From: Lethocerus indicus | Taxonomy: Eukaryota > Arthropoda > Insecta > Hemiptera > Belostomatidae | Assembly: GCA_019843655.1 (NCBI GenBank) | Contig: JACDQD010000009.1 | Coordinates: forward strand, 1,121,750 to 1,185,749 | Direction of reading: 5' to 3' | Length of the DNA stretch: 64,000 bases | Part shown: in pieces, positions 1 through 12,592 of the stretch | Numbering within the stretch: the first letter of the stretch is position 1 | Layout of the letters: each line of letters opens with the position of its first letter | Notes under the pieces: model-generated | What the model saw: the letters and a program-made list of their open reading frames with translations, nothing else | Told to the model about the DNA's origin: nothing | Database searches by the model: none | Made by a program: the position numbers and the translations under genes

Positions 1-133
1 GAAGACGGCGGCGTGAAAGCGAAATCCGGTCGCTCAACGGCCTTCTACTATTATTAAACGTTTCTTTAATCGAACTTTTTTTCATATTGCACAATCAACT
101 TTACAGTTGTAGGTGCAATACATTTTTCACTGT

Positions 134-300
134 CATTAAGGACAGTACAAAGGACTTTTTACTGGAATCTCTGGATGCTTGGGATGTCTTGGTGGGACCC
201 CGTAGTCCGTGTCCGTTTAAGTATCCCTTTGTATATATTGTCAGTTTGTTACTTAGGGTCAATTTCGATGTCCGTTGTTAGTAACGGCCTTAAGAGTCGA
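134..300 (-). mobile_element. Jockey-like LINE fragment
   Basis: The stretch from CATTAAGGACAG to CCTTAAGAGTC aligns by eye with 36,432-36,593 in this window, which on the minus strand encodes the C-terminal side of a Jockey-clade reverse transcriptase. Shared blocks include CTGGATGC, GATGTCTTG, TATATTGTCAGTTTGT and AACGGCCTTAAGAGTC. It is a short, degenerate fragment with no intact frame. The class call rests on the better-preserved copy near 36.4 kb. Confidence 0.6.
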
Positions 301-1292
301 GAAATTTTTGTGTTTTAAGTCCGCGATTTCCAAAGTAAACGCTCGATGTACCTACTGGGGCAGTGCGGTGGTACCACCGTCCGACCTAAGGTGAACTATG
401 ACGTCACTACAGGAAGGTTGGGGGAGGGGAGATCGATGTTTCGGGACTTCGGTGACGTCACTGGTAAAGCCGTCCCGCACGGCAAGCATAAGTTAGTTGT
501 AGCCGGACAAGCCAAAGGTCAAACTGTACCGTTCCGTGTTCGCACTTGAACTGAGCTTTTAAAATCTGTAATCGAAATATTTTTTAAACACAGCCCGGAT
601 ATTTGACACTTTAGCGCGTCACTTTCAGACCGTTCAAAGTGTGCGGTACTTTCGCTAGACCGGTTTCGGCCTGCCAAAGTACGCCGCGCCGAAGTCTGAA
701 GACGGCCAAACAGGAAAGAGTAGAACCGTTCAAGTGTCCAAGTGTTGACAGTCCAAGTGAAAGCTTCGATATTCGCCATTTTAAGTCGGACTGTAATTCC
801 GTCCCCTTCAAATCGGCTCAATTAATTAGTCAGTTTATAAATTCAATTTGGCGTCGTCCAAAAAAGAAGTTCTGATCCTAATATTTTAATACTTCTCCTT
901 TCTCTTACTCTAAATATATAAAAAAAAAAAAAACCCTTTATTCAATTCAGTTAGAAAGGCCTCCTCCTCCCTTTTCTCGTTGTGTTCAGTTTAATTTCAG
1001 AAAACAATAGAATTTTGGACAAAAGCACGGCTTTATATAAAGGGCCGCCCAGTTAACTTGACCTGTAGACCACTAAATTATTCACACCGGTCTCTACAGC
1101 CATTGAATCCAGACACGGCAAACTCTATAGACGTGTTTCTGTCTGTCTGTCTGTCTGACCTTTCGAGTGATGAGGCGGACACCATTAAAAATTCAATCCC
1201 CGGCGATTGACAGACACAGAGACGGCGTCTCTATAAAACTGGTCTATAATTAACTGGGGTAAAATTGATGATTTAGCGGTCTCCGAGGCGGT
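301..1292. other. No gene recognised
   Basis: Short open frames here are small, overlap on opposite strands and have no recognisable motif. There is a CTGTCTGT run near 1,139-1,156 and A-rich stretches near 920. The left edge (1-133) is equally uninformative. Confidence 0.4.
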
Positions 1293-1993
1293 ACATCCAG
1301 AGTGCCAAAAGTGACTAACACAGCGCTACTGAAGATGGGGCGAGCGGCCGAAACCCCCCGGTCTAGCAAAAGACCGAAACGGTGAGAGGAGACAGAAAGC
1401 AAGGTTTTCGAACCCCTCGCAGACCTGTTTCTGTCTCCTCATCTCGCTGGTTTGGTCCTTTGCCAGAGACCGGTTTCGGCCGCTCGCCCCATCTTCAGTA
1501 GCGGTGTGTTAGTCACTTAGTGTTAGAATACTGTACAAGTGACAGTGACAGTGAGGATGCCCCAAAAAAACATCCAAAGTGCCAAAAGTGACTGACACCG
1601 CTACTGAAGATGGAGACAGAAACACAGGAAATCCACTAATTTATTCCAACCCCTATTATTATGAATATCACGGAGAATAATAAAATTCGATGGAATTTAT
1701 TACTGTAGATTTTTTACGTTTCTGTCTCCTTCTCGCTGCGCTGGTTTGGTCTTTTGCTAGACCGGTTTTGCGGTCTCCGCCAGCGGTTGGAATAAGAGTA
1801 GAAGCGATACAGTGACAGTGCATGGAGGAAGCCCGAAAGACGTCCAAAGTGGCCTTGGCACCGCTACTGAAGATGCGGCGGGCGGCCGAAACCGGTCTGG
1901 CAAAAGGCCGAACGATAGGAGACAGGGTAGGACACACGAAATCTACGGTATTCCAACCCCTCGCGGACCACAAAACAGGTACGTTAAAAAAGG
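1293..1993. mobile_element. Cluster of foldback-element arms
   Basis: At least four arms of the window's commonest repeat lie here in alternating orientation. Each arm carries CATCCAAAGTGCCAAAAGTGACTGACAC-like sequence, then CGCTACTGAAGATGG, CGAGCGGCCGAAACCGGTCT, AGCAAAAGACCG, GAGAGGAGACAGAAAC, and an outer end TTCCAACCCCTCGCAGACC ... ACAGGTA. The first two arms (1,293-1,412 and 1,413-1,518) are joined by their outer ends; arms at 1,532-1,652, 1,712-1,815 and 1,815-1,993 follow. No coding capacity is seen. I do not recognise a named family. Confidence 0.75.
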
Positions 1994-2369
1994 GTGAATC
2001 ATTCCGAAAATGGATTCGATATAAGACATATTGAATATAGACGCCCCCTTATTTTCCCCCGGCTTCACACTCGAGTGGGTAATATACAGAACTTAAGTTC
2101 CTTCCATGTTTCACGAGTGGCCACAGCTACCTCTGTTCGTGCACTTTGAATTCAGTTTCCCGGTGGTGAATTCGGTGAATTTCCGCTAAAGCATTGTTTC
2201 CGCCCCCGCCGTCTCCCTTCCCATTGTCGTCTTGTTACTCGAAGGGCTTTCCCTACCGACCGTTTTACCGACGGCTTTTCGCCGTCCCACGCGCCCCTAT
2301 ACCCGTCCGGAAAATTGTGAAAAGCCTCCGCCCTGTCGAGTTTTTCAGTAAACGAAATACTCGTGTACA

Positions 2370-2670
2370 GTTGATTTCGTGTGTTTCCGTCTCTTCTCCT
2401 GTCTCGCCGGTTTGGTCTTCCGCTAGACCGGTTTCGACCGCTCGCCTCATCTTCAGCAGAGGTCACTGTCGGCACTTTGGACGTTTTTAGGCCATCCTCA
2501 CTGCTGCACTGTCACTGTCACTTGTACTCAAGTTACTTGGACTCAAACAGGAGACGAACAAAATTCCCAGTGACAGGGACAGTACAAGTGACAGTGACAG
2601 TGCAGTGAGGATGCCCCCAAGAAACGTCCAACTTTGTGGGGAAACAGAAACACACGAAATCTACGGTATT
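2370..2670. mobile_element. Foldback element, both arms
   Basis: A left arm reads inward from GTGTTTCCGTCTC through GGTTTGGTCTTCCGCTAGACC to CACTGTCACTGTCACTTGTAC. A shorter right arm reads outward from AGTACAAGTGACAGTGACAG to GAAACACACGAAATCTACGG. The right arm has lost the middle section with the GACCGAACCGG hairpin. Confidence 0.7.
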
Positions 2671-2857
2671 CAATTTTTTATTCAATTCTATTTATGTGTA
2701 TATCGAGCCTGACCAGAGAAATTAGGAGAATTTGTAAAAACACAAAAAATCGGCATTTTTATACTACTATTGTAACTTTTATCTTTTATCCCTCATGTCG
2801 ATCGTTATTTAATCAATGAAAAGAAATGGCCAATATAAAAGCTTAAGAAGTATACAG

Positions 2858-3150
2858 TAGGTTTGTGGAGTTTCCGTCTCCTCTCGCTGGCGGTTCGGTC
2901 TTTCGCCAGAATGGTTTCGGCCGCTCGCCGTCTTCAGTAGCGCTGTGTCAGTCACTTTGGTACAGAGTACAAGTGACACAGTGACAGCGGGCAGTGGGGA
3001 TGCCCCCGAAAGACACATCCAAAGTGCCGACAGTGACAGTAACACAGCGCTACTGAAGACGGCGAGCGGCCGAAATACCCCCCGGTCTGGCGAAAGACCG
3101 AACCGCCGGCGAGAGGAGACGGAAACAGCACAAACCTAAGGCGTGTTAAA
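2858..3150. mobile_element. Foldback element, nearly symmetric
   Basis: Two long arms in inverted orientation meet near 2,985 at GTACAAGTGACA. Each has the CTCTCGCTGGCGGTTCGGTC / GACCGAACCGCCGGCGAGAG pair, the CGGCCGCTCGCCGTCTTCAGTAGCGCTGTG block and its complement. One of the best-preserved complete copies, ending GCGTGTTAAAC. Confidence 0.75.
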
Positions 3151-3607
3151 CTTGAGAAGTTTCATTTCCTTTGCGTCTTTACGAGTATATCGAAACCGCG
3201 TTCTACCGGTACCGCGTACCGATTTTGTACGGCGCAGGCGTACCGCGGGGGGTGTGAAAAATGGACTCATTGAATAATATATTCGTGTAATGGCGGTGAA
3301 ATTATACCACCACGAAGCATTAAACAGAGTTGAGGGGAGGGACTTTGAGCTTTGTGTCGGTAGCTTTCAGGGGGGGACCCCGCGAAAGGGAGCAATTAAA
3401 ACGGGGCATAAAGTCCTTTAATCTGGCCGGCTTAAAACGATCCCCGGTCTAATGATTTTCTACATTAAAACTTAGGCGCAGAAGAAGGGAAAGCCTTTTG
3501 TTTCCGGCGAAGCTCGCCCACGCCCCCCCCCTTCAAAAACTTACCCAATTAATTGTATATCAGGATAATAATAATAAGATAATCGAGAGTAAATTAAAGT
3601 GGTATTC
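3151..3607. other. No gene recognised
   Basis: Mixed-composition spacer between two foldback copies. No splice-bounded frame, RNA gene or repeat was recognised. Confidence 0.4.
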
Positions 3608-3795
3608 CGTAGGTTTGTGGCGTTTCTGTCTCCTCTCGCTGGCGGTTCGGTCTTTTTCTAGACCGGTTTCGGCCGCTCGCCATCTTCAGTAGCGCGGTGT
3701 CAGTCACCGTCGGCAATTTGGATGTTTTTCAGGGGCGTCCTCACTGCACTGTCACTGTCACTTGTACTGTGACGGCCGAAACCGGTCTAGTCCTT

Positions 3796-3864
<69 letters not shown>
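3608..3864. mobile_element. Foldback element interrupted by an (AT)n tract
   Basis: A full inward-reading arm (3,608-3,775) is followed by the start of the opposite arm, GACGGCCGAAACCGGTCTAG, which stops at 3,800 where an uninterrupted AT repeat of about 64 bases begins. The second arm is otherwise missing, so the microsatellite marks a breakpoint. Confidence 0.65.
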
Positions 3865-3865
<1 letters not shown>

Positions 3866-3985
3866 TTCTCGAAGAGTTTGCAATAATACCAGATTTATGG
3901 TGGGCGAGGTATCGGATTAATAATATATTTCGAATATACTTTATATAACGCCCTATATATATATATCGCATATCTGTGCAACCCG

Positions 3986-4250
3986 CAATGATTTAGTTGG
4001 CGGCCGGATAATTTTAGTTGTAGAATCGGAACAATGTCCAGAAATTTTTCTCCAGAGGTCAAAAAATCATTTTCTCGGAACGTCTTCAGTAGCGAGTCAC
4101 ACTTCAGTCACCGATAAATATAATATATACCTTATCGAAACAACAAATAACAAGCAATGACTCAGTTGCCGGTGGTATTATCGGTTATCTTTTTATTTCG
4201 TCGTCTTAAATTATTCTACGGAGGTCAAAAAAATAAGTTTCTCGGATATG
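3986..4250. repeat. Two-unit tandem duplication, about 168 bp apart
   Basis: The blocks GCAATGATTTAGTTGGCGGCCGG ... AGGTCAAAAAATCATTTTCTCGGA and GCAATGACTCAGTTGCCGGTGG ... AGGTCAAAAAAATAAGTTTCTCGGA are the same sequence repeated once, moderately diverged. A scrap of foldback sequence (CGTCTTCAGTAGCG) sits between them. Confidence 0.55.
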
Positions 4251-4267
4251 GTCCACTGCGATATATA

Positions 4268-4480
4268 TCAGGTGTATCCAAAAGTAGTCCAACAATTTGA
4301 TATGATGTATTTCGGCCTTGAGGAATTCCTCAAGAGAGAGGGAGGGGGGGAATCGAAAATCGGAAATTGGAGAGTTGTCGATAATATATCGGTGAATATA
4401 TAGTAGAGTAAAGTTTCTTTTTTAGCGAAATAAAATTAATTCCAAAGTCAAAATTTTGGATTACTTTTGGGTACCCCTAA
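4268..4480. mobile_element. Complete 213-bp mariner/Tc1-type MITE (family B)
   Basis: Left end TCAGGTGTATCCAAAAGTA and right end TTTTGGGTACCCCTAA are imperfect inverted repeats flanked by TA on both sides, the target duplication of mariner/Tc1 elements. The interior has no coding capacity and shares GAGGAATTCCTCAAGAG and GGAGAGTTGTCGATAAT with the copies at 25,111 and 54,956. Length equals the copy at 54,956. Confidence 0.75.
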
Positions 4481-4884
4481 TATATATATAGATACTAGGC
4501 CCGCATGACACCGGTGTAGCGCGGGCCGTAGTATAACCAAAGAGACGATACGGCGTAAAAGTTCCATTTCAAGTAGAACTATTATGTTCAACATATTTTT
4601 CGTATTGTCCATTGAAATTGCCACAGCGATATTGCGAATAGACAGAACTTTAAAGCTTCTAAAGTTTCTATACGGTGTCCCAAAATTAACGCCAGATTTG
4701 AATTCGCCACTGCATTCTTGCAGTAAAGTTGTGGGGCAACCGTATTAAAAAAAAACCCATTCGACAGCCGATAGTTTAGGGTCAGTATAAATGTTAGGGC
4801 GTTACACGATAGAACAACGCGTGTTTCATTGTTACAACAATATTTCAAATTTCGATTCAAATCCTGCGCTAATTTTGGTACACA
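4481..4884. other. Spacer, possible transposon end
   Basis: No gene recognised. The minus strand at about 4,665-4,735 reads GGCGTTAATTTTGGGACACC, which resembles the ends of insect DNA transposons, but no partner end was found. A minus-strand open frame of 157 codons overlapping this area is partly made of the neighbouring repeat and has no domain I recognise. Confidence 0.3.
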
Positions 4885-5545
4885 TAAGAGTAAAAACCGC
4901 ATTTTTCGATCCGATTTTGCACTAAAAACAGCATTTTTGGACATAAACACCGCATATTTGGGCTTATAAATCGCATTTTGAACCAAAATCGTCCCAAAAA
5001 TGCGGTTTTGAGCCCGAAATAGGCCGAAAAATGCGGATATTTGGTTAAAAATGCCATTCATAGGCCCAAAAATGAGGTTTTAAGGCCCGAAAACCATATT
5101 TTTGGGCCCAAAAATGAGGTTTTCAGGCGCAAAATCGGCCCGAAAATGCGTTTTTTATGCACAAAAATATGGTTTTTAGTAGCAAAATGGGCCCAAAAAT
5201 GCGGTTTTTAGTCTAAAAATCGGCCTAAAAATGCGGTTTTTACGTCCAAAAATCGGCCTAAAAATTCGGTTTTTACGTCCAAAAATATAAATTTATGCCT
5301 AAAATCGCTCCCAAAATGCAGTTTTTAGGCCCAAAAAGAGGTTTTGAGGCGCAAAATCGGCCCGAAAATGCGTTTTTTATGCCCAAAAATGTGGTTTTTA
5401 GTAGCAAAATGGGTCCAAAAATGCGGTTTTTAGGCAATATCGCCCCCAAAATGCAGTTTTTAAGCCAGAAAAAGGTTTTTATGCGCAAAATTCGCCCAAA
5501 AATTGGGTTTTTAGGCCCAAAAATGAGGTATTTAGGACCAAAAAC
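4885..5545. repeat. Degenerate A/T-rich minisatellite
   Basis: Successive variants of GCCCAAAAATGCGGTTTTTAG and GGCGCAAAATCGGCCC, about 28-35 bases apart. A longer period is visible: the block beginning GGCGCAAAATCGGCCCGAAA near 5,128 recurs near 5,350. Open frames on both strands are by-products of the repeat. Confidence 0.8.
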
Positions 5546-5546
5546 A

Positions 5547-5748
5547 GTACATGTGAAAGTGACAGTGCAGTGAGGATGGCCAAAACACATCCAAAGTGCT
5601 AACAGTGACTAACACAGCGCTACTGAAGATGGCGAGCGGCCGAAACCGGTCTAGCGAAAGACCAACAGCAGCGAGAGGAGACAGAAACATCACGAACCTA
5701 CAGTATATCCCAACCCCTCGCAGACCACAAAACAGGTATATCAAACCT
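5547..5748 (+). mobile_element. Foldback-element single arm
   Basis: One outward-reading arm only, from ATGTGAAAGTGACAGTGCAG through CGCTACTGAAGATGGCGAGC to CGCAGACCACAAAACAGG. It abuts the minisatellite at its inner end, where the partner arm would be expected. Confidence 0.7.
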
Positions 5749-6095
5749 CCAGTACTTCCAGTTGTAATTCTGCATGCAGCCCCCCGCTCGATGTGAAAGT
5801 CACCGGCCGTGCGCACCAAAGCAATTACAAATGCAATTAAGCTTTTCAATTAGTGTCCAACTTTTATTGGCCGCCCGTCCGTTTTATATTACGCGCGTTA
5901 AAATAGGTTCAGCCCTGATAGGGTTCAAGTCTAAAATGCGTCCGCTTTCCTATTAGCTCCAGAAAAACGTTAATGGGACGAGTCGGTTTAAGATTTGTAT
6001 TTCACAATCAAATGACATTCGTTCAACGTTAGGCGTATAAATTATTTCAATAAATATTTGTATAATGGTACATTTATAAGTATTATTAACATCTC
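5749..6095. other. No gene recognised
   Basis: Unique-looking spacer between the foldback arm and the second minisatellite block. No supported feature. Confidence 0.4.
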
Positions 6096-7660
6096 AAGAT
6101 CAGGCCAAAAACCGAATTTTCGGACCTAAAAACAGCGTCATGGACCGAATTTGTCCCTAAAAACTGAATTATAAGAGTGAAAACTGCATTTTTTGATCCG
6201 ATTTTGCACTAAAAACAGCATTTTTGGTTATAAAAACCGCATATTTGGGCTTATAAATCGCATTTTGAACAAAATGCGATTTATATTTGGGTTTTTGAGC
6301 CCAAAATAGGCCGAAAAGTGCGGATATTTGGCTAAAAATGCCATTCATAGGCCCAAAAATGAGGTTTTAAGGCACAAAAACCGTATTTTTTATGCCCAAA
6401 AATGTGGTTTTTAGTAGCAAAATGGGGCCAAAAATGCGGTTTTTAGGCCCAAAAAGAGGTTTTTAGGCGCAAAATCCGCCCAAAAATGCGGTTTTTAGGC
6501 GCAAAATCCTGCAGAAATATGGTTTTTAGGCGCAAAATAGGCCAAAAAATGATGTTTCAAGGCCCGAAAACCGCATTTTTGGGCTCAAAAATGAGGTTTT
6601 AAGACGCAAAATCGGCCCAAAAATGCCTTTTTTAAGCCCAAAAATGCGGTTTTTAGCCTAAAAATCGGCCCAAAAATGCGGTTTTTAGGCTAAAAATCGG
6701 CCCGAAAATTCATTTTTTATGCCCAAAAATGTGGTTTTTAGGCGCAAAATACGGCAAAAATGTGGTTTTTAGGCGCAAAATAGGCAAAAAAATGAGAATT
6801 TCAGGCCCGAAAACCGCATTTCTGGGTCCAAAAATGAGGTTTTCAGGGGCAAAATCGGCACAAAAATGCCTTTTTTATGCCCAAAAATGCGGTTTTTAGG
6901 CGCAAAATACGGCAAAAGTGTGGTTTTTAGGCGCAAAATACGCCCAAAAATGAGGATTTTAGGCCCAAAATACGAATTTTAAGCCCAAAAATGAGGTTTT
7001 TGGGCCCATTTTGCTACTAAAAACCACATTTTTGAGCATATAAAACGCATTTTCGGGCCGATTTTGCGCCTGAAAACCTCTTTTTAGGCCAAAAAACTGC
7101 ATTTTGGGAGCGATTTTAAGCATAAATTTATATTTTTGGGCCTAAAAACCGCATTTTTGGGTCGATTTTTAGCCTAAAAACAGCATTTTTGGGCCCATTT
7201 TTCTACTAAAAACCACATTTTTGGGCCCAAAAATGAAGTTCTCGTGCGCAAAATCGGCCCGAAAATGCGATTTTTATGCCCAAAAATGTGGTTTTTAGTA
7301 GCAAAATAGGCCAAAAAATGATGTTTCAAGGCCCGAAAACCGCATTTTTAGGCTCAAAAATGAGGTTTTCAGACGCAAAATCGGCCTGAAAATGCCTTTT
7401 TTTAGCCCAAAAATGCGGTTTTTAGGCTAAAAATCGGCCTAAAAATGCGGTTTTTAGGCTAAAAAACGGCCCGAAAATTCATTTTTTATGCCCAAAAATG
7501 TGGCTTTTAGGCGCAAAATAGGCCAAAAAATGAGAATTTTAGGCCCGAAAACCGCATTTCTGGGCCCAAAAATGAGGTTTTCAGGAGCAAAATCGGCACA
7601 AAAATGCCTTTTTTATGCCCAAAAATGCGGTTGTTAGGCGCAAAATACGGCAAAAATGTT
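6096..7660. repeat. Degenerate A/T-rich minisatellite, second block
   Basis: Same family as 4,885-5,545: AAAAATGCGGTTTTTAGGC alternating with GCGCAAAATCGGCCC-type links. From about 7,005 to 7,220 the units run in the opposite orientation (GGGCCCATTTTGCTACTAAAAACCAC is the complement of units seen at 5,400 and 7,290), so a segment has been inverted. Confidence 0.8.
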
Positions 7661-10600
7661 TTTTTCGATTTTTTAGCTCTCCTTTTAGGGGCAAGTGTAA
7701 CTCACTTTTGTACACTTGTGGTGGGAATATGGGCAAATTCTGACGACATTTTTGAAAAATCGAAAATTTTCGATTTTTAGCTCTTTTAGGGGCAAGTGTA
7801 ACTCACTTTTGTACACTGTGGTGGGAATATGGGCAAATTCACGTTGTGTAACTCACTTTGTACACTTGTGGTGGGAATATGGGCAAATTCTGACGACATT
7901 TTTGAAAAATCGAAAATTTTCGATTTTTTAGCTCTCCTTTTAGGGGCAAGTGTAACTCACTTTTGTACACTTGTGGTGTGAATATGGGCAAATTCTGACG
8001 ACATTTTTGAAAAATCGAAAATTTTCGATTTTTAGCTCTCCTTTGAAAGGTGTAACTCACTTTGTAACAAGTGTAAATATGGGCAAATTCTGACGACACT
8101 TTTTGAAAAATCGAAAATTTTCGATTTTTAGCTCGGCAAGTGTAACTCACTTTGTACACTTGTGGTGAATATGGGCAAATTCTGACGACATTTTTGAAAA
8201 ATCGAAAATTTTCGATTTTTTAGCTCTCCTTTTAGGGGCAAGTGTAACTCACTTTTGTACACTTGTGGTGGGAATATGGGCAAATTCTGACGACATTTTT
8301 GAAAAATCGAAAATTTTCGATTTTTTAGCTCTCCTTTAGGGGCAAGTGTAACTCACTTTTGTACACTTGTGGTGGGAATATGGGCAAATTCTGACGACAT
8401 TTTGAAAATCGAAAATTTTCGATTTTTTAGCCTTTAGGGGCAAGTGTAACTCACTTTTGTACACTTGTGGTGGGAATATGGGCAAATTCTGACGATTTTT
8501 GAAAATCGAAAATTTTCGATTTTTAGCCTCCTTTAGGGGCAAGTGTAACTCACTTTTGTACACTTGTGGTGGGAATATGGGCAAATTCTGACGACATTTT
8601 GAAAAATCGAAAATTTTCGATTTTTAGCTCTCCTTTAGGGGCAAGTGTAACTCACTTTTGTACACTTGTGGGAATATGGGCAAATTTGACGACATTTTTA
8701 AAAATCGAAAATTTTCGATTTTTAGCTCTCCTTTAGGGGCAAGTGTAACTCACTTTTTACACTTGTGGTGAATATGGGCAAATTCTGCGACATTTTGAAA
8801 AATCGAAAATTTTCGATTTTTAGCTCTCCTAGGGGCAAGTGTAACTCACTTTGTACACTTGTGGTGGGAATAGGCAAATTCTGACGACATTTTTGAAAAT
8901 CGAAAATTTTCGATTTTTAGCTCCTTTAGGGGCAAGTGTAACTCACTTTTGTACACTTGTGGTGTGAATATGGGCAAATTCTGACGACATTTTTGAAAAA
9001 TCGAAAATTTTCGATTTTTTAGCTCTCCCTTTAGGGGCAAGTGTAACTCACTTTTATACACTTGTGGTGGGAATATGGGCAAATTCTGACGACTTTTTTG
9101 AAAAATCGAAAATTTTCGATTTTTTAGCTCTCCTTTTAGGGGCAAGTGTAACTCACTTTACACTTGTGGTGTGAATATGGGCAAATTCCCGACATTTTTG
9201 AAAAAGAAAATTTTCGATTTTTCTCCTTTTAGGCAAGGTAACTCACTTTGTAACTTGTGGTGTAATGGGCAAATTCACGATATTTTGAAAAATCGAAAAT
9301 TTTCGATTTTTTAGCTCTCCTTTAGGCAAGGTAACTCACTTTGTAACTTGTGGTGTAATGGTCTATTTTTTCGTCTAAAATCTCCATTTTGGGCCTAAAA
9401 ACCGCATTTTTGGGCTAATTTTGCGTCTAAAAACCCCATTTTTGGCCCTAAGAACATCATTTCTGGGCCATTTTTGCGTCTAAAATCTCCATTTTGGGCC
9501 TAAAAACCGCATTGCTGGGCCATTTTTCCGTCTAAAAACGCGTCTAAAAAAGAAATATGGGCAAATTCTGACATTTTTGAAAAATCGAAAATTTTCGATT
9601 TTTTAGCTCTCCTTTTAGGGGCAAGTGTAACTCACTTTTGTACACTTGTGGTGGGAATATGGGCAAATTCTGACGACATTTTTGAAAAATCGAAAATTTT
9701 CGATTTTTTAGCTCTCCTTTTAGGGGCAAGTGTAACTCACTTTTGTACACTTGTGGTGGGAATATGGGCAAATTCTGACGACATGACGACATTTTGAAAA
9801 ATCGAAAATTTTCGATTTTTAGCTCTCCTTTAGGGGCAAGTGTAACTCACTTTTGTACACTTGTGGTGTGAATATGGGCAAATTCTGACGATTTTTGAAA
9901 AATCGAAAATTTTCGATTTTTAGCTCTTTTACAGGGCAAGTGTAACTCACTTTTGTACACTTTTGGGAATATGGGCAAATTCTGACGACATTTTGAAAAA
10001 TCGAAAATTTTCGATTTTTAGCTTAGGGGCAAGTGTAACTCACTTTTGTACACTTGTGGTGGGAATATGGGCAAATTCTGACGACATTTTTGAAAAATCG
10101 AAAATTTTCGATTTTTTAGCTCTCCTTTTAGGGGCAAGTGTAACTCACTTTTGTACACTTGTGGTGGGAATATGGGCAAATTCTGACGACATTTTTGAAA
10201 AATCGAAAATTTTCGATTTTTAGCTCTCCTTTTAGGGGCAAGTGTAACTCACTTTTGTACACTTGTGGTGGGAATATGGGCAAATTCTGACGACATTTTT
10301 GAAAAATCGAAAATTTTCGATTTTTTAGCTCTCCTTTTAGGGGCAAGTGTAACTCACTTTTGTACACTTGTGGTGGGAATATGGGCAAATTCTGACGACA
10401 TTTTTGAAAAATCGAAAATTTTCGATTTTTTAGCTCTCCTTTTAGGAGCAAGTGTAACTCACTTTTGTACACTTGTGGTGGGAATATGGGCAAATTCTGA
10501 CGACATTTTTGAAAAATCGAATTTTTGAATTTTCGATTTTTAGCTCTCACACAGGGGCAAGTGTAACTCACTTTTGTACACTTGTGGTGGGAATATGGGC

Positions 10601-12592
10601 AAATTCTGACGACATTTTTGAAAAATCGAAAATTTTCGATTTTTTAGCTCTCCTTTTAGGGGCAAGTGTAACTCACTTTTGTACACTTGTGGTGTGAATA
10701 TGGGCAAATTCTGACGACATTTTTGAAAAATCGAAAATTTTCGATTTTTAGCTCTCTCTTTAGGGGCTTAACTCACTTTACACTTGTGGTGGGAATATGG
10801 GCAAATTCTGACGACATTTTTGAAAAATCAATTTTCGATTTTTAGCTCTCCTTTACAGGGCAAGTGTAACTCACTTTTGTACACTTGTGGTGTGGGAATA
10901 TGGGCAAATTCTGACGACATTTTGAAAAATCGAAAATTTTCGATTTTTTAGCTCTCTAGGGGGCAAGTGTAACTCACTTTTGTACACTTGTGGTGGGAAT
11001 ATGGGCAAATTCTGACGACATTTTGAAAATCGAAAATTTTCGATTTTTAGCTCTCCCCAGGGGCAAGTGTAACTCACTTTTGTACACTTGTGGTGGGAAT
11101 ATGGGCAAATTCTGACGACATTTTTGAAAAATCGAAAATTTTCGATTTTTTAGCTCTCCTTTTAGGGGCAAGTGTAACTCACTTTTGTACACTTGTGGTG
11201 GGAATATGGGCAAATTCTGACGACATTTTTGAAAAATCGAAAATTTTCGATTTTTTAGCTCTCCTCTTAGGGGCAAGTGTAACTCACTTTTGTACACTTG
11301 TGGTGGGAATATGGGCAAATTCTGACGACATTTTTGAAAAATCGAAAATTTTCGATTTTTAGCTCTCCTTAGGGCAAGTGTAACTCACTTTTGTACACTT
11401 GTGGTGGGAATATGGGCAAATTCTGACGACATTTTTGAAAAATCGAAAACGATTTTTTAGCTCTCTCCACAGGGCAAGTGTAACTCACTTTTGTACACTT
11501 GTTGGTGGGAATATGGGCAAATTCTGACGACATTTTGAAAATCGAAAATTTTCGATTTTTAGCTCTCCTTAACAGGGGCAAGTGTAACTCACTTTTGTAC
11601 ACTTGTGGTGGGAATATGGGCAAATTCTGACGATTTTTGAAAAATCGAAAATTTGATTTTTAGCTCTCCTTTAGGGCAAGTGTAACTCACTTTTGTACAC
11701 TTGTGGTGGGAATATGGGCAAATTCTGACGACATTTTGAAAAATCGAAAATTTTCGATTTTTTTAGCTCTCCACAATTAACAAGAGTGTAACTCACTTTT
11801 GTACACTTGTGGTGGGAATATGGGCAAATTCTGACGACATTTTTGAAAAATCGAAAATTTTCGATTTTTAGCTCTCAACACAGGGGCAAGTGTAACTCAC
11901 TTTTATACACTTGTGGTGGGAATATGGGCAAATTGACGACATTTTTGAAAAATCGAAAATTTTCGATTTTTAGCTCTCTCACAGGGCAAGTGTAACTCAC
12001 TTTGTACACTTGTGGTGAATATGGGCAAATTCTGACGACATTTTTGAAAAATCGAAAATTTTCGATTTTTTAGCTCTCCTTTAGGGCAAGTGTACTTCAC
12101 TTTTGGGTGGAGAATATGGGCAAATTCGACATTTTGAAAAATCGAAAATTTTCGATTTTTAGCTCTCTCCTTAGGGGCAAGTGTAACTCACTTTTACTTT
12201 GTGGTGGGAATATGGGCAAATTCTGACGACATTTTTGAAAAATCGAAAATTTTCGTTTTTATCTCCTTTAGGGGCGCGTGCAACTCACTTTTGCCACTAT
12301 TGGTGGGAATATGGGCAAATTCTGACGACATTGCAGAAAAATCGAAAATTTTCGTTTTTTGGCTCCCCAAGAACGTTGGCTCCTTTTGTACAATTTGTGG
12401 TGTGAATATGGGCAAATTCTGACGACATTTTGAAAATCGAAAATTTTCGATTTTTTAGCTCTCCTTTTAGGGGCAAGTAACTCACTTTGTAATAATTTGT
12501 GGTGTGAATATGGGCAAATTCTGACGACATTTTTGAAAAAATCGAAAATTTTCGATTTTAGCTCTCCTTTTAGGGCAAGTGTAACTCACTTT
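7661..12592. repeat. Satellite A, about 105-bp tandem repeat
   Basis: Roughly 45 head-to-tail units. Conserved parts are CAAGTGTAACTCACTTTTG, TACACTTGTGGTGGGAATATG, GGCAAATTCTGACGACA and a palindromic core ATCGAAAATTTTCGAT extended by A and T runs, then TTTAGCTCTCCTTTTAGGGG. Units near 10,050-10,450 and 11,080-11,340 are almost identical; elsewhere many have small deletions. The unit is a multiple of three in its intact form, which explains the long but meaningless frames on both strands. Confidence 0.95.
9361..9552. repeat. Short-unit repeat island inside satellite A
   Basis: GCCTAAAAACCGCATTTTTGG and GCGTCTAAAATCTCCATTTT units interrupt satellite A. They match the arrays at 15.4-18.6 kb rather than their surroundings, so material has moved between the arrays. 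Confidence 0.75.

Noticed and set aside
4588..5061. 157-codon minus-strand frame
   Set aside because: Its first third is translated minisatellite and the remainder matches no family I know.
7716..12530. Long open frames on both strands with repeated peptides such as LPIFPPQVYKSELHLPLK
   Set aside because: They are translations of the roughly 105-bp satellite, whose length is a multiple of three; equivalent frames are open on both strands and break wherever a unit has an indel.
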